A stretch of DNA of 64,000 bases from CALGFI01 sp963786805 (GTDB taxonomy: Bacteria; Actinomycetota; UBA4738; HRBIN12): positions 670,270-734,269 of the forward strand of contig CAWBAK010000004.1 in NCBI GenBank assembly GCA_963786805.1. Reading direction: 5' to 3'. Positions 7,949 through 16,760 of this stretch are shown piece by piece (position 1 is the stretch's first letter; each line of letters begins with the position of its first letter). Position numbers and translations under genes: made by a program. Below the pieces are notes generated by a model that was not told the origin of the DNA, did no database searches, and saw only the letters and a list, made by a program, of their open reading frames with translations.

Positions 7949-9406
7949 GTGCGGATCGCGCTCTGGCACGGATGGCTCCTCGAGGGCTCGGGATCGAACG
8001 TCGCGACCGCGCGCGTCGCCGAGGTCCTGCGCGCCTCCGGCCACGACGTGCTCCTCGTCTGTCAGGAGGGGCACCCCGAGCGCTACACGTGGATCGACGC
8101 GTTCGGCACCGTCGACGGCGAGGGTCCCTCCGACCTCGTCGCGAACGCGGCAGCGGCCGCACCGGGACGGTGCGTGCTGCTCCGGCCGAAGATCGGCTCG
8201 CTCCTGCCCGTCTTCGTGGTCGACGAGTACGAGGGGTTCGACGTCAAGCGGTTCGTCGACCTGACCGACGCGGAGCTGAACGAGTACCTCCGCCGAAACG
8301 AGGAGGCCCTCCGAGCGGCGGCGGCGTGGCACGGCAGTGAGGTCGTGATCGCCGGGCACGCGATCCCCGGGCCCGTCGTGGTGAAGCGCGCCTTCGGCCC
8401 GGGCCGCTACGTGGCGCACATCCACGGGAGCGATCTCGAGTACGCGATCCGGCCCGACCGCCGCTATCGCACGCTGGCGAACGAGGGGCTCGGTGCCGCG
8501 CGCGCCGTCGTCGGGGCGAGCGCCGACGTCCTCGACCGGACGATCGCGCTGGTCCCGGGGATCGAGCACCTCGTCCGCATCGTCCCGCCGGGTGTGGCGG
8601 CCGACTTCCGGCCTCGCCCTCGCGCCGAGGCGCTGCTGGCGACGGCGGCGTCGCTCGACCGGGACCCGGAGGCCGCCCACGGTCGACCCGTCACGCTCGA
8701 CGCCGAGGTCGAGCGCGCCCTCGACCGCCGCGATGCGAGTGCCCTCGACGAGCTCGCGACCGCCTACGATCAGCAAGCGCCGGACCCCGGTGCTGCGGAG
8801 ATCCTGCGGTCGCTCGCCCCGCTGCAGGGCCCGCTCGTCGGCTACATCGGCAAGTTGATCCCGCAGAAGGGCGTCCCGACGATGCTGGCCGCCGCCGCGG
8901 CGTCCTCGACCGCGCCGCCGGTCCTCGTGGTCGGGTTCGGGTCGCAGCGAGAGTGGCTCCACGCGCTCGTCCGCGCGCTTCGGACCGGCGACCACGACGC
9001 ACTCCGATGGTTGCGGGAGACCGGCGGTATGCCGCTCGACACCGAGCTGCCACCCCGGCCGGATCTCCAGGTGGCGTTCACGGGGCGGCTCGATCACCGA
9101 TACGCGCCGGGGGCGCTCGCCGCCCTCGACGTGCTCGTCGTCCCGTCGATCCTCGACGAAGCCTTCGGGATGGTCTCCATCGAGGGAGCCGCCGCGGGAG
9201 CGCTACCGCTCGTCGCGCGACATTCGGCCCTCGCCGAGGTCGCACGCGCGTTCGAGGACGAGGTCGGGCGCCCCGGCCTGTTCTCCTTCGAGCCCGGACC
9301 CGGCGCGGTGCGGAACCTGGCCGAGCGCATCGACGACCTCGTCTCGCTCCCGTCGGAGGAGCGGGGCGAGCTCCGCGAACGCGTCGCAGGGTTCGCCAGC
9401 GCGTGA
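7949..9406 (+). CDS. GT4-like glycosyltransferase
   Basis: A 485-residue GT-B fold protein. The N-terminal domain opens with RIALWHGWLLEGSGSNVATARVAEVL, a nucleotide-sugar transferase beta1-glycine-rich start, and contains HIHGSDLEYAI. The C-terminal domain has GYIGKLIPQKGVPTML and the EX7E-like donor site DEAFGMVSIEGAAAGALPLVA. Residues ~225-290 form an unusual charged insertion between the two halves. The donor and acceptor are unknown; capsule, glycolipid or glycogen-type roles are all possible. The GTG at 7949 is chosen because it gives the family N-terminus and sits 7 nt after a TAGGAC box. Confidence 0.85.
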   Translation: MRIALWHGWLLEGSGSNVATARVAEVLRASGHDVLLVCQEGHPERYTWIDAFGTVDGEGPSDLVANAAAAAPGRCVLLRPKIGSLLPVFVVDEYEGFDVKRFVDLTDAELNEYLRRNEEALRAAAAWHGSEVVIAGHAIPGPVVVKRAFGPGRYVAHIHGSDLEYAIRPDRRYRTLANEGLGAARAVVGASADVLDRTIALVPGIEHLVRIVPPGVAADFRPRPRAEALLATAASLDRDPEAAHGRPVTLDAEVERALDRRDASALDELATAYDQQAPDPGAAEILRSLAPLQGPLVGYIGKLIPQKGVPTMLAAAAASSTAPPVLVVGFGSQREWLHALVRALRTGDHDALRWLRETGGMPLDTELPPRPDLQVAFTGRLDHRYAPGALAALDVLVVPSILDEAFGMVSIEGAAAGALPLVARHSALAEVARAFEDEVGRPGLFSFEPGPGAVRNLAERIDDLVSLPSEERGELRERVAGFASA

Positions 9407-9488
9407 ATGGTCCTGGGAACGCACGGCTGCACTTCTGCTCGAGGCCGCCGGAGCCGAGTAAGGCCGAGGGGTTCGACCGCAGGGCGAG

Positions 9489-9872
9489 CTACGGCGCCAC
9501 GCGGAGCTCGAACCAGGCCCGCCAGACGCTCCCTGCGAGCTCGACGCCCCACCGATGAGCGAGCGCGGCCACGATCTCCAGTCCGAGGGCCGTCTCCTCG
9601 ACGACGGCGTCGTCGACGGCGAGCAGGTGCGCCACCCCTCCCCGAGCGATGTCCATCCGCACGAGGTCGTCCAAGATCTGCACGGAGAGCTCGATCGAGT
9701 CCCCGTCGGCGGGCACGTGCCGCAGGCACGTGAAGACGAGCTCGGAGGCAAGGAGCATCGCCGGCTTCAGCAGGGATTCGGGGATGCCCGAGAGCCGCAC
9801 GAAACGGCGCACCTCGATGAGCGCCGTGGTGTCGGCGATCACTACCTCGGTCCGTACCGTCGTTTCCGACAC
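9489..9872 (-). CDS. Degenerate HATPase_c (RsbW-like) protein
   Basis: A 127-residue protein with the GHKL/anti-sigma kinase fold. The helix ASELVFTCLRH corresponds to the N-box SELvtNAvrH, but the metal-binding Asn is Cys and the following Ala is Leu. The G1 box (normally DxGxG) reads DIARGG. The late G2-like segment GLEIVAALAHRWGVE and the final WFEL strand are well kept. It therefore looks like an ATPase fold that has lost Mg-ATP chemistry, perhaps retaining only a protein-binding role in a partner-switching network. The start is a GTG at 9872. It has no close operon partner. Confidence 0.75.
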   Translation of the reverse strand: MSETTVRTEVVIADTTALIEVRRFVRLSGIPESLLKPAMLLASELVFTCLRHVPADGDSIELSVQILDDLVRMDIARGGVAHLLAVDDAVVEETALGLEIVAALAHRWGVELAGSVWRAWFELRVAP

Positions 9873-9944
9873 GGGGATCGAGGAGGGATTCGTACGCCGG
9901 GGCTGACCGGATCACCTTCCGGTGGATCAGTTTTTCCGGGCGGG

Positions 9945-11318
9945 TCAGACGCTCGTTCGGCTCCTCTTGAGGAACTGTCCCTGCCCCTCCTTGCCGTGGA
10001 ACTCGCCGTTCTCGACGAGGAGAGCTCCACGCTGCAGGACGCACTCGGGCAGGCCCTTCACGCTCAGGCCCTCGTAGCACGAGTAGTCGATGTTCATGTG
10101 ATGGGTCTTGGCCGAGATCGTCCGCTCGTGGTTCGGGTCGAACACGACGATGTCGGCGTCGGAGCCCGGCGCGATCGTGCCCTTCCGCGGATACAGCCCG
10201 AACATCCGCGCCGGCGTCGTCGAGATGAGCTCCACGAACCGGTTCAGGCCGATCTTCCCGTCGTGCACCCCCTGGAAGATGAGCGTGAAACGATCCTCGA
10301 CGCTCGGCAGGCCGTTGGGGATCTTCGAGAAGTCGCCCTTCCCCATGTCCTTCTGCCCCTTGAAGTTGAACGGGGCGTGATCGGTGGCAACGAGCTGCAG
10401 ATCACCTTGCCGAAGACCCGACCACAACTCCTCCTGATGATCCTTCGGCCGGAGCGGCGGCGAGCAGACGAACTTCGCCCCCTCGAACCCCGGACGCGCC
10501 ATGTCGTCCTGCGAGAGATACAGGTACTGGGGGCAGGTCTCGGCGAACGCCGGCAGGCCGCGGTCGCGCGCGTCGCGAAGCGCGTTGAGGGCGTCGCGCG
10601 ACGACAGGTGCACGATGTACGCCGGCGTGCCGGCGAGCTCGGCGAGCTTGAACACGCGGTGGACCGCCTCGCCCTCCATCACGGCCGGGCGGGTCAGTCC
10701 GTGATTCACGGGGTCGGTCTTGCCGTCGGCGAGGGACTGCTTGACGAGCACGTCGATCGGGCCGCCGTTCTCCGCGTGCATCATGATCAGCGCTCCGCTG
10801 TCGGCGGCGTGCTGCATCGCGGTGAAGATCGATGCGTCGTCGAGCATGAACACGCCCGGGTAGGCCATGAACAGCTTGAACGACGTGACGCCCTCCTCCA
10901 CCAGCTCGTCCATCTCCTTGAGGACCTGGTCGTTCACGTCCTTCACGATCATGTGGAACCCGAAGTCGGTGCACGCCTTCTGCGCCTTCTCGTGCCACAG
11001 GTCGAGCCCCTGCCGGAGCCCTTCCCCCGTCCCCTGGAGCGCGAAGTCCACGACCGTGGTGGTGCCGCCGAACGCGGCGGCGCGCGTCCCCGTTCCGAAA
11101 TCGTCCGAGCAGAACGAGCCGCCGAAGGGCAGGTCGAAATGCGTGTGTGGGTCGACCCCGCCCGGCATGACGTAGCGATCGGTCGCGTCGATCACGCGAT
11201 CGGCCTCGACGGCCATCCCGACCCCGATCGCGGCCACCTTCTCGTCTTCGATCACGACGTCGGCCTTCGTCGTCTCGGTGGCGGTGACGACGGTCCCGTT
11301 GCGGATCAGGGTCCTCAT
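9945..11318 (-). CDS. hydA: Dihydropyrimidinase / D-hydantoinase
   Basis: A 457-residue cyclic amidohydrolase that opens dihydrouracil, dihydrothymine or hydantoin rings. Metal ligands are all visible: HTH (His58/His60), the carboxylated Lys148 in TSFKLFMAYPG, His181 (MMHAEN), His237 (IVHLSS) and the ATDHAPF Asp. The C-terminal YEGLSVKGLP and FLKR segment is characteristic of dihydropyrimidinase rather than dihydroorotase. The ATG overlaps the stop of the upstream secreted nuclease by 4 nt (ATGA). This links pyrimidine breakdown to nucleic-acid degradation. Confidence 0.93.
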   Translation of the reverse strand: MRTLIRNGTVVTATETTKADVVIEDEKVAAIGVGMAVEADRVIDATDRYVMPGGVDPHTHFDLPFGGSFCSDDFGTGTRAAAFGGTTTVVDFALQGTGEGLRQGLDLWHEKAQKACTDFGFHMIVKDVNDQVLKEMDELVEEGVTSFKLFMAYPGVFMLDDASIFTAMQHAADSGALIMMHAENGGPIDVLVKQSLADGKTDPVNHGLTRPAVMEGEAVHRVFKLAELAGTPAYIVHLSSRDALNALRDARDRGLPAFAETCPQYLYLSQDDMARPGFEGAKFVCSPPLRPKDHQEELWSGLRQGDLQLVATDHAPFNFKGQKDMGKGDFSKIPNGLPSVEDRFTLIFQGVHDGKIGLNRFVELISTTPARMFGLYPRKGTIAPGSDADIVVFDPNHERTISAKTHHMNIDYSCYEGLSVKGLPECVLQRGALLVENGEFHGKEGQGQFLKRSRTSV

Positions 11319-14300
11319 ACGGCCACCGTCACGGTCGCGGTCGCCACGGTCGAGTTGCCGCAGGAGTCGACGGCCTCGTACGTCAACGTGTAGACCCGGC
11401 CCGTGCCGCTGGTCGAGCGCTCCGCGCGGAGCCTAAACGTGTCGTCGTCCACGATGACCACGTCGTCCGTGGTGTTCCCGTCGTCGGGGCCGTTGTCCGG
11501 CTCGTTCGAGACCGCCGAGAGCAACGTGACCACCGGATCGGGATCGGCGTCGTCGGAGACCGAGATGCTCACCTCCACCGTCCGGTACTTGTGGTTCGGA
11601 GGCCGCAACGCGTTCGGGTCGGCGGTCACCGACAGCTCCGGAGCCGTCGCGTCGCGGCAGTAGACGGCCACCATCGGGTCGTGGTCGCTCGCCCCTCTCG
11701 CTCCGTCTCCGTCGAAATCGGCCGGCCAGTCGGCGTTCACGTGCGCCGAACGCACCGTGGTGAGGTCCTCCTGGAGCGACGGCGTCGCGAAGATCTGGTC
11801 GAGGGTCTGCGTCTGCCCCTGGAAGATGTAGCTGTACGCGCTCGAGGGGACCTCCTCGACGAGGACGTCCCACAGGTTCTCCAGACCCTGCTCGTAGAGC
11901 CCGGCCAGCTGGTCGCTCGGGAAGAGCGGGTGACCGGGCGCGAACGGGTCGTCGGGGCGCGGGTAGACGTTGAAGTCGCCCAAGACCGCGACGCGAGCGT
12001 CCTCGTCGTCGTCCTGGAGCGCTTGGACGATGGCAGCGTCGTACAGCGCCTGCTCGGCCCGCTGACCGACCCGGGCATCCGGCGTGCTGCTGAAGTGGTT
12101 GCTGATCACGTACAGGTCGTACGGGGTTCCCTCCCCGATCCCGTCCTGCCAGATCCGGAACAGGCCGACTTGCGGCGCGCGCGTGAACACGTTCGATCCG
12201 TCGCTGCCCGTGCTGAGGTCGACGTCGGAGGGAAGGTCGGCGTTCAGCGCCTTCGGGTTCTGCACGTCGGTGTTGTACGCGAGCGGGGTGCCTCGGTAGT
12301 CGACCGTCGGCGAGGATCCGAGCACCGGGTGGCCGGCGGTCGCCGGCAGCAGCTCCACCCGGTCGGTCCGGAACAGGAACGCCGCGACGATGCCTCGGTC
12401 GTCGGCGCCGTTGCGGTCGTACGCGGCATCGTATTCCGGACCACCGACCGCCTGGATCCGCAGCGCCAGCTCCTGGAGCGTGTCAGGTTTCCCGTCGGGC
12501 TGGTCGGTGTCCGGCGTCGTGCCGCACACGAGTGCGCCGGCCACGACCGAGCAGATGTCCTGGTCCTCGGCCTCCTGGATCCCCACGACGTCGGGGGCGT
12601 GCAGGTCCTCGGCGATCTGGTGCGCGAGGTCGTTCACGTGTGCCTGGTAGGTCGCGTCGTTCGCCGGGACGTAGTCGAAGGGCGGGCTCACGCCCGGACA
12701 TCCGAGGTTCCCGGTGAAGTCGCAGCCGTCGAAGGGATCGTCACGGAAGTCGTAGAGGTTCTCGACGTTGTACGGCGCGATGCTGAAGCGCTGGTTCCGG
12801 TCGAAGGCCTGGGGTGGCGCGTTCGTCGAGGGATCCACGCCCGGTGACAGCACGATCTGCTGCTCGACCATCACCTGGTACTTGCTGAAGTTGAAGTAGA
12901 CGCCACCGACCGGCGAGTTCGTCACGGTGTCGAAGGTTCTTGCCGGTGCGAGCAGGGCGTTGAGGTCGCCGGTCGACGCCTTGAGCCCGAAGCTCCCCAT
13001 CATGAACCGATAGCCGTTGCCGTCGTCGAACAGCGGCGTCGGATCGTTGTCCAACGGGTGCGCGTCGCGGAACACCCGTCGCGCGAACGGGTCCGTCCGG
13101 TTGGCAACCGGGTGGTCGGCGCGGATCAGCCAAACCTCGGCATCGGCGGTGCCCGGGAACACGTCCCGGCTGTCGACGACGAGGCTGTTCGCCGGGATGC
13201 GCGCACGCATGCCCTCGCGGCGCTCCCAGTACCGGTTCGAGTCCGCGAGGTCGTCCGGCGGGTTCACCTCGAACGCCGGCACCTCGGCGTTCAGGACGAC
13301 GCCGCTGCGCTCGACACTCACGAGCGTCAAGCCGGCGCTGAGCTGCGTGAAGCTGAAGAACTCCGACACGCGGCCGGCGAGCACGATCTCGTCGCCCACC
13401 TGCGGCGTGTACGCGGGGCCGCCATTCGAACGGAGCAGCGTCGTGAAGCTGCCCATGAACACGAAGATGCCGTCAGACGAGTTCGGAACGCCGTCGGCGG
13501 CCGCCGTGGTGTTCTGGATGAAGATCCCGTGCTGCGAAGCTCCGGCGGCCGTCTTCGCCAGCGTCTTCTCGTAGATCACGGCTCTCACGGCAACCGTCGC
13601 CGTCCCCGCGTTGTTGCCGGTCGCCGGGGCGAACGGCGAGCGGTGGGTGGGCCCGTTCGCAGTGTCGCCCACGGTTCCCTGCACTTCGCCGATCGGCTTG
13701 ATGTCGACGACGTTCACCGAGAGGGTGCAGGAGCCGCTCTGCGGGGTCGCGTCGTCGTTGCTGGCGGTGACGGTCACCGAGTACGTCCCCAGCGGAATGT
13801 CATCGTCCGCGATCACGACCGCGCTCGCGGTTCCACCGTCGGCACTCGCGGGTGTGACGGGGCCGAGGGTGATCGAGCCGGGCGCCGGCGACGGCGTGAC
13901 GTCGGTGATCGCGAGGGAGACCACCGTGCCGTCCGCGTCGCTCGCCGTCACCGTCCGGCGGGCCTCGAACCCCTCCACGGTCGAGAGCGCTCCCCCGCAC
14001 GTGGCCACGACGGGGTCGTTGTCGCTGGAGTTCCGCGGGGTCGGGGCGCCCGCGACGAAGTCCGCCGAGTTGTTGTCGGTGTCGGTCGAACCACCGTTGA
14101 TCCGAAGGGCCGCCGTCGTATTGCTCAGCGTCGGCGCCGCTCCGGCTCCCTCGAAGAAGTTCGCGTTCCCGTAGCCGACGAGGTCGACGATCATCCCGAG
14201 TTGGGCCGACGAGCACGGCGTGGAGCCGCCGTTGCATCCGAGCGTGGACGCCGAGTTCACGAGGGCCACCTTCCCCGCCGTGCCGCTCATGTTGATCGGG

Positions 14301-14689
14301 GTCGCGTCGACGACGTCCGCCGCCGGAAGCGGCGCGCCGACGGCAGCGGTGGAGGCTTCCTGGATCAGCAGGTACTGGCCCGGTGCGATCGACACGTTCG
14401 GAAGCTCGGTGAGCTGCCCGCTGTTGGCGCCGAAGTTGCCTGTCCCCGTTGCGCTCGTGTACTGAACCGACCATCCGTTCACCGACGCGGGCGCGGCGCC
14501 TCGGTTGAAGAGCTCGATGAAGTCGTGCGTGTAGGTGGCGCCGGCGTTCCCGCCTCCGCCGTAGACCTGGCTGATCACGATGTTCGGTGAGACCGCCTCG
14601 GCGCGCGGAGGTACGAGGACCACGACGGTGAGCACGGTGAAGACGGCCGCGATCGAGCCGATCAGGCGACGTCGAAGCGAGAAAGCCAT
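11315..14689 (-). CDS. Secreted ExeM/NucH-like nuclease with lamin-tail domain
   Basis: An 1124-residue exported protein. It has a signal peptide at residues ~1-32 (ending PPRAEA), a lamin-tail domain at ~33-150 (ISQVYGGGG...YTHDFIELFNRG), a putative immunoglobulin-like region around 230-330, an OB-like region, and an endonuclease/exonuclease/phosphatase domain at ~640-1010 (IAPYNVENLYDF, GIQEAED, NHFSS, GDFNVYP, SDHDPMVAVYC). The C-terminal ~110 residues form a beta-rich repeat domain. No membrane anchor or LPXTG is seen, so it is probably released. It should degrade extracellular DNA. A GGGGAG site precedes the ATG. Confidence 0.88.
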   Translation of the reverse strand: MAFSLRRRLIGSIAAVFTVLTVVVLVPPRAEAVSPNIVISQVYGGGGNAGATYTHDFIELFNRGAAPASVNGWSVQYTSATGTGNFGANSGQLTELPNVSIAPGQYLLIQEASTAAVGAPLPAADVVDATPINMSGTAGKVALVNSASTLGCNGGSTPCSSAQLGMIVDLVGYGNANFFEGAGAAPTLSNTTAALRINGGSTDTDNNSADFVAGAPTPRNSSDNDPVVATCGGALSTVEGFEARRTVTASDADGTVVSLAITDVTPSPAPGSITLGPVTPASADGGTASAVVIADDDIPLGTYSVTVTASNDDATPQSGSCTLSVNVVDIKPIGEVQGTVGDTANGPTHRSPFAPATGNNAGTATVAVRAVIYEKTLAKTAAGASQHGIFIQNTTAAADGVPNSSDGIFVFMGSFTTLLRSNGGPAYTPQVGDEIVLAGRVSEFFSFTQLSAGLTLVSVERSGVVLNAEVPAFEVNPPDDLADSNRYWERREGMRARIPANSLVVDSRDVFPGTADAEVWLIRADHPVANRTDPFARRVFRDAHPLDNDPTPLFDDGNGYRFMMGSFGLKASTGDLNALLAPARTFDTVTNSPVGGVYFNFSKYQVMVEQQIVLSPGVDPSTNAPPQAFDRNQRFSIAPYNVENLYDFRDDPFDGCDFTGNLGCPGVSPPFDYVPANDATYQAHVNDLAHQIAEDLHAPDVVGIQEAEDQDICSVVAGALVCGTTPDTDQPDGKPDTLQELALRIQAVGGPEYDAAYDRNGADDRGIVAAFLFRTDRVELLPATAGHPVLGSSPTVDYRGTPLAYNTDVQNPKALNADLPSDVDLSTGSDGSNVFTRAPQVGLFRIWQDGIGEGTPYDLYVISNHFSSTPDARVGQRAEQALYDAAIVQALQDDDEDARVAVLGDFNVYPRPDDPFAPGHPLFPSDQLAGLYEQGLENLWDVLVEEVPSSAYSYIFQGQTQTLDQIFATPSLQEDLTTVRSAHVNADWPADFDGDGARGASDHDPMVAVYCRDATAPELSVTADPNALRPPNHKYRTVEVSISVSDDADPDPVVTLLSAVSNEPDNGPDDGNTTDDVVIVDDDTFRLRAERSTSGTGRVYTLTYEAVDSCGNSTVATATVTVAV

Positions 14690-14880
14690 GCCATCTCCCC
14701 TTCTTGAAAGCGATCACACCCGCGCTGCGCTGGGGAACCTCCGAATCCGGCATCCTACGACGGGCGATCGACGCCGCGCATCGAACCTTCGGGTACGCTC
14801 CGTGAACACTGCAGGACGTTCGGAGCGTTGTTTGGCGTGACCTGCAGAAAGACACCTCGCGCGAGGCTGCACGCTTTCCG

Positions 14881-14892
14881 TATGCTGCGAAG
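14881..14892 (+). promoter_or_regulatory. Leaderless-type -10 element (TATGCT, 6-nt spacing)
   Basis: TATGCT at 14881-14886, then 6 nt, then the ATG at 14893. It belongs to the recurring TANNNT-N6-start set. The upstream gap 14690-14880 otherwise shows only the nuclease ribosome site on the other strand. Confidence 0.5.
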
Positions 14893-15747
14893 ATGCAGCT
14901 CGCGCACGTTTCTCCATCGGGTCTTCGCGGCGGTGATCACGCCTTCGCCGTCACCCGTTCGGAGTCCGACCTGCAGTGGCTCGCTCGCACGTTCGTCGAA
15001 GCGTCGGAGCGGGCCGGGGCCCGGGCGCTCTACCTGTCCGAAGGTCCGGCCGAGGAGACCGCGTCTCGATTGGGCCTCCCGAGCCCCTCGCGGCCCGGAG
15101 GACTCGTGGTCGAGCAGGCGGCGCCCGCCTTGGCGCCCGCCGGGCGGTTCGACCCGGATCGCGTCCACGCGGCGCTCGAAGCAGCGGTAGCGGACGCGCG
15201 GAGGGACGGCTTCACCGGCGTGCACATCTTCGTCGAGGTCGGATGGACGCTGAACGACATCCAGGACGTCGAGCGCCGTGACGACCTCGAGGCGAACGCC
15301 CACGAGTTCGAGGTGATGCGCGAAGGGGACGTGGTGTTCCTGTGCCAGTACTCGCAGGAGCGGTTCTCGGATGACGCGCTGGCGCGTGCGCTGGGATGGC
15401 ATCCCGTCGTCGTCGACGCCGGGTCCGAGGAGCTGCGTGCGTCGGCGCCCGCTCGGATCCGGCTGGAGGACGATGTGGTGTACATCTCGGGTGAGCTCGA
15501 CCGCACGACGGCACAGCTCGTCGGCGCCCCGTGGTTGGCCGTGGGGAACACCGTCACGATCGACCTCGCGGAGACGACCTTCTTCGACGCCGGCGCGTAC
15601 CGGGCAATGCGGACGATCGCGGAGGGCGGCTGTCAGGTGACGCTGCGGAACGCGCCGCCCGTCGTCCGGCGGGTGGTCGAGATCTTGAACGACCAGCCCG
15701 GCATCGAGCTCCACATCGAAGACGAGCCGATCCAGGAGGCGGTGTAG
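14893..15747 (+). CDS. MEDS-domain sensor fused to a STAS domain
   Basis: A 284-residue protein. The N-terminal ~190 residues form a MEDS (methanogen/methylotroph DcmR sensory) domain: GDHAFAVTRSESDLQWLARTF, then GFTGVHIFVEVGWTLND, and VVFLCQYSQERFSDDAL. The C-terminal ~90 residues are a STAS domain like anti-sigma-factor antagonists. The phospho-acceptor loop, usually DSSGL, reads TFFDAGAY, so no Ser or Thr is available for phosphorylation. It is translationally linked to the MEDS-HATPase gene 2 nt downstream. Role proposed: input module of a partner switch controlling a sigma factor (inference). Confidence 0.82.
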   Translation: MQLAHVSPSGLRGGDHAFAVTRSESDLQWLARTFVEASERAGARALYLSEGPAEETASRLGLPSPSRPGGLVVEQAAPALAPAGRFDPDRVHAALEAAVADARRDGFTGVHIFVEVGWTLNDIQDVERRDDLEANAHEFEVMREGDVVFLCQYSQERFSDDALARALGWHPVVVDAGSEELRASAPARIRLEDDVVYISGELDRTTAQLVGAPWLAVGNTVTIDLAETTFFDAGAYRAMRTIAEGGCQVTLRNAPPVVRRVVEILNDQPGIELHIEDEPIQEAV

Positions 15748-15749
15748 CG

Positions 15750-16703
15750 ATGGCGGCCCCGGAGACGACCGCCCACGTGAACGGCCTCGATCATCCCGCG
15801 CTGGTCTACGGGAGCGTCGATGAGTTCCTCGTTGCGATGGTCCCGTACGTCAAGGACGGCATCGACCGGGCAGAGCCCGTCTTCGCCGCCGTTGGCCCCG
15901 ATGAGGCCTCGGCGCTCCGAGCCGTGATCGGAGACGTGCCGGGCGTCCACGTGGAGGACACGAACGAGTGGCACCCGGTGCCGGCAACCCGGCTCCGCGC
16001 CTTCCACCTCTTCGTGAACGAGCAGCTTCGCAAGGGCGCCTCGCGCATCCGGCTGGCCGGCGAGCCGGTTTGGGGCGCCGTCGGCCGGCCTGAGTTCGTC
16101 CGCGAGTGGGCGCGCTACGAGTCGATCCTGAACACCGTCCTGGCGCCGTTCCCCGTCACGCTCGTATGCACCTATCCCGAGTGGCGCCTCGATCCGGAGA
16201 TCCTGCGGGACGCGCTGCGCACGCATCCGTCCGTCGGGATCAACGGTGGCTCCCGGCAGAGCGAGCACTTCGAGGATCCGGCCTCGCTGGTCGCCCGATG
16301 GACCCCATCCCTCAGCTCGCCTCCGGCCGAGGCACAGCGAACGGCGCCGCTCGTGCCCACGGTGGCACGCGCGCTCGTGACGGAGCAGGCCGAGCGAGCG
16401 GGTGTGTCCCGGCGCCGCATCCTGGACCTCGAGCTCGCGACGAGCGAGATCGCCTCGAATGTCATGGCTCACGGCGGCGGCCGCGCGACGCTTCTGACGT
16501 GGCGCGACGGCGACTACTTCATCTGTCAGGTCGAAGACGAAGGTGCCGGCCTCGCCGACGTCCTGGCCGGTTACCGTCCTCCCTCACTGGCACAGGAGTC
16601 CGGACGCGGCCTGTGGCTCACCCGGCAGGTGGTCGACCTGTTGCAGATCGTGCCGACGCCGAGCGGTACCGCGGTCCGGCTGTACGTCCGCATCGGCGAC
16701 TGA
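15750..16703 (+). CDS. MEDS-domain sensor fused to an anti-sigma HATPase
   Basis: A 317-residue protein. The MEDS domain at ~15-190 has HPALVYGSVDEFLVAMVPYVKDGIDRAEPVFAAV and LVCTYPEWRLDPEIL. The C-terminal HATPase_c domain has an intact N-box (ELATSEIASNVMAHGG), G1 box (VEDEGAGLAD) and G2 box (SGRGLWLTRQVVDLLQI). It should bind ATP and act as an RsbW/SpoIIAB-like kinase or anti-sigma factor. AGGAGG lies 10 nt before the ATG, inside the end of the MEDS-STAS gene. The two proteins share the same sensor type, so they may sense one signal at both ends of the switch. Confidence 0.85.
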   Translation: MAAPETTAHVNGLDHPALVYGSVDEFLVAMVPYVKDGIDRAEPVFAAVGPDEASALRAVIGDVPGVHVEDTNEWHPVPATRLRAFHLFVNEQLRKGASRIRLAGEPVWGAVGRPEFVREWARYESILNTVLAPFPVTLVCTYPEWRLDPEILRDALRTHPSVGINGGSRQSEHFEDPASLVARWTPSLSSPPAEAQRTAPLVPTVARALVTEQAERAGVSRRRILDLELATSEIASNVMAHGGGRATLLTWRDGDYFICQVEDEGAGLADVLAGYRPPSLAQESGRGLWLTRQVVDLLQIVPTPSGTAVRLYVRIGD

Positions 16704-16748
16704 CGGGCTCGCTCGAAGACGCTCCCCCCGGAGTGCTTGGCGTGTCGG

Positions 16749-16760
16749 TAGCATGCGCGC
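16749..16760 (+). promoter_or_regulatory. Leaderless-type -10 element (TAGCAT, 6-nt spacing)
   Basis: TAGCAT at 16749-16754 is 6 nt from the ATG at 16761, the same geometry as at 1468, 7014, 14893 and 56799. No Shine-Dalgarno sequence is present. Confidence 0.5.
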
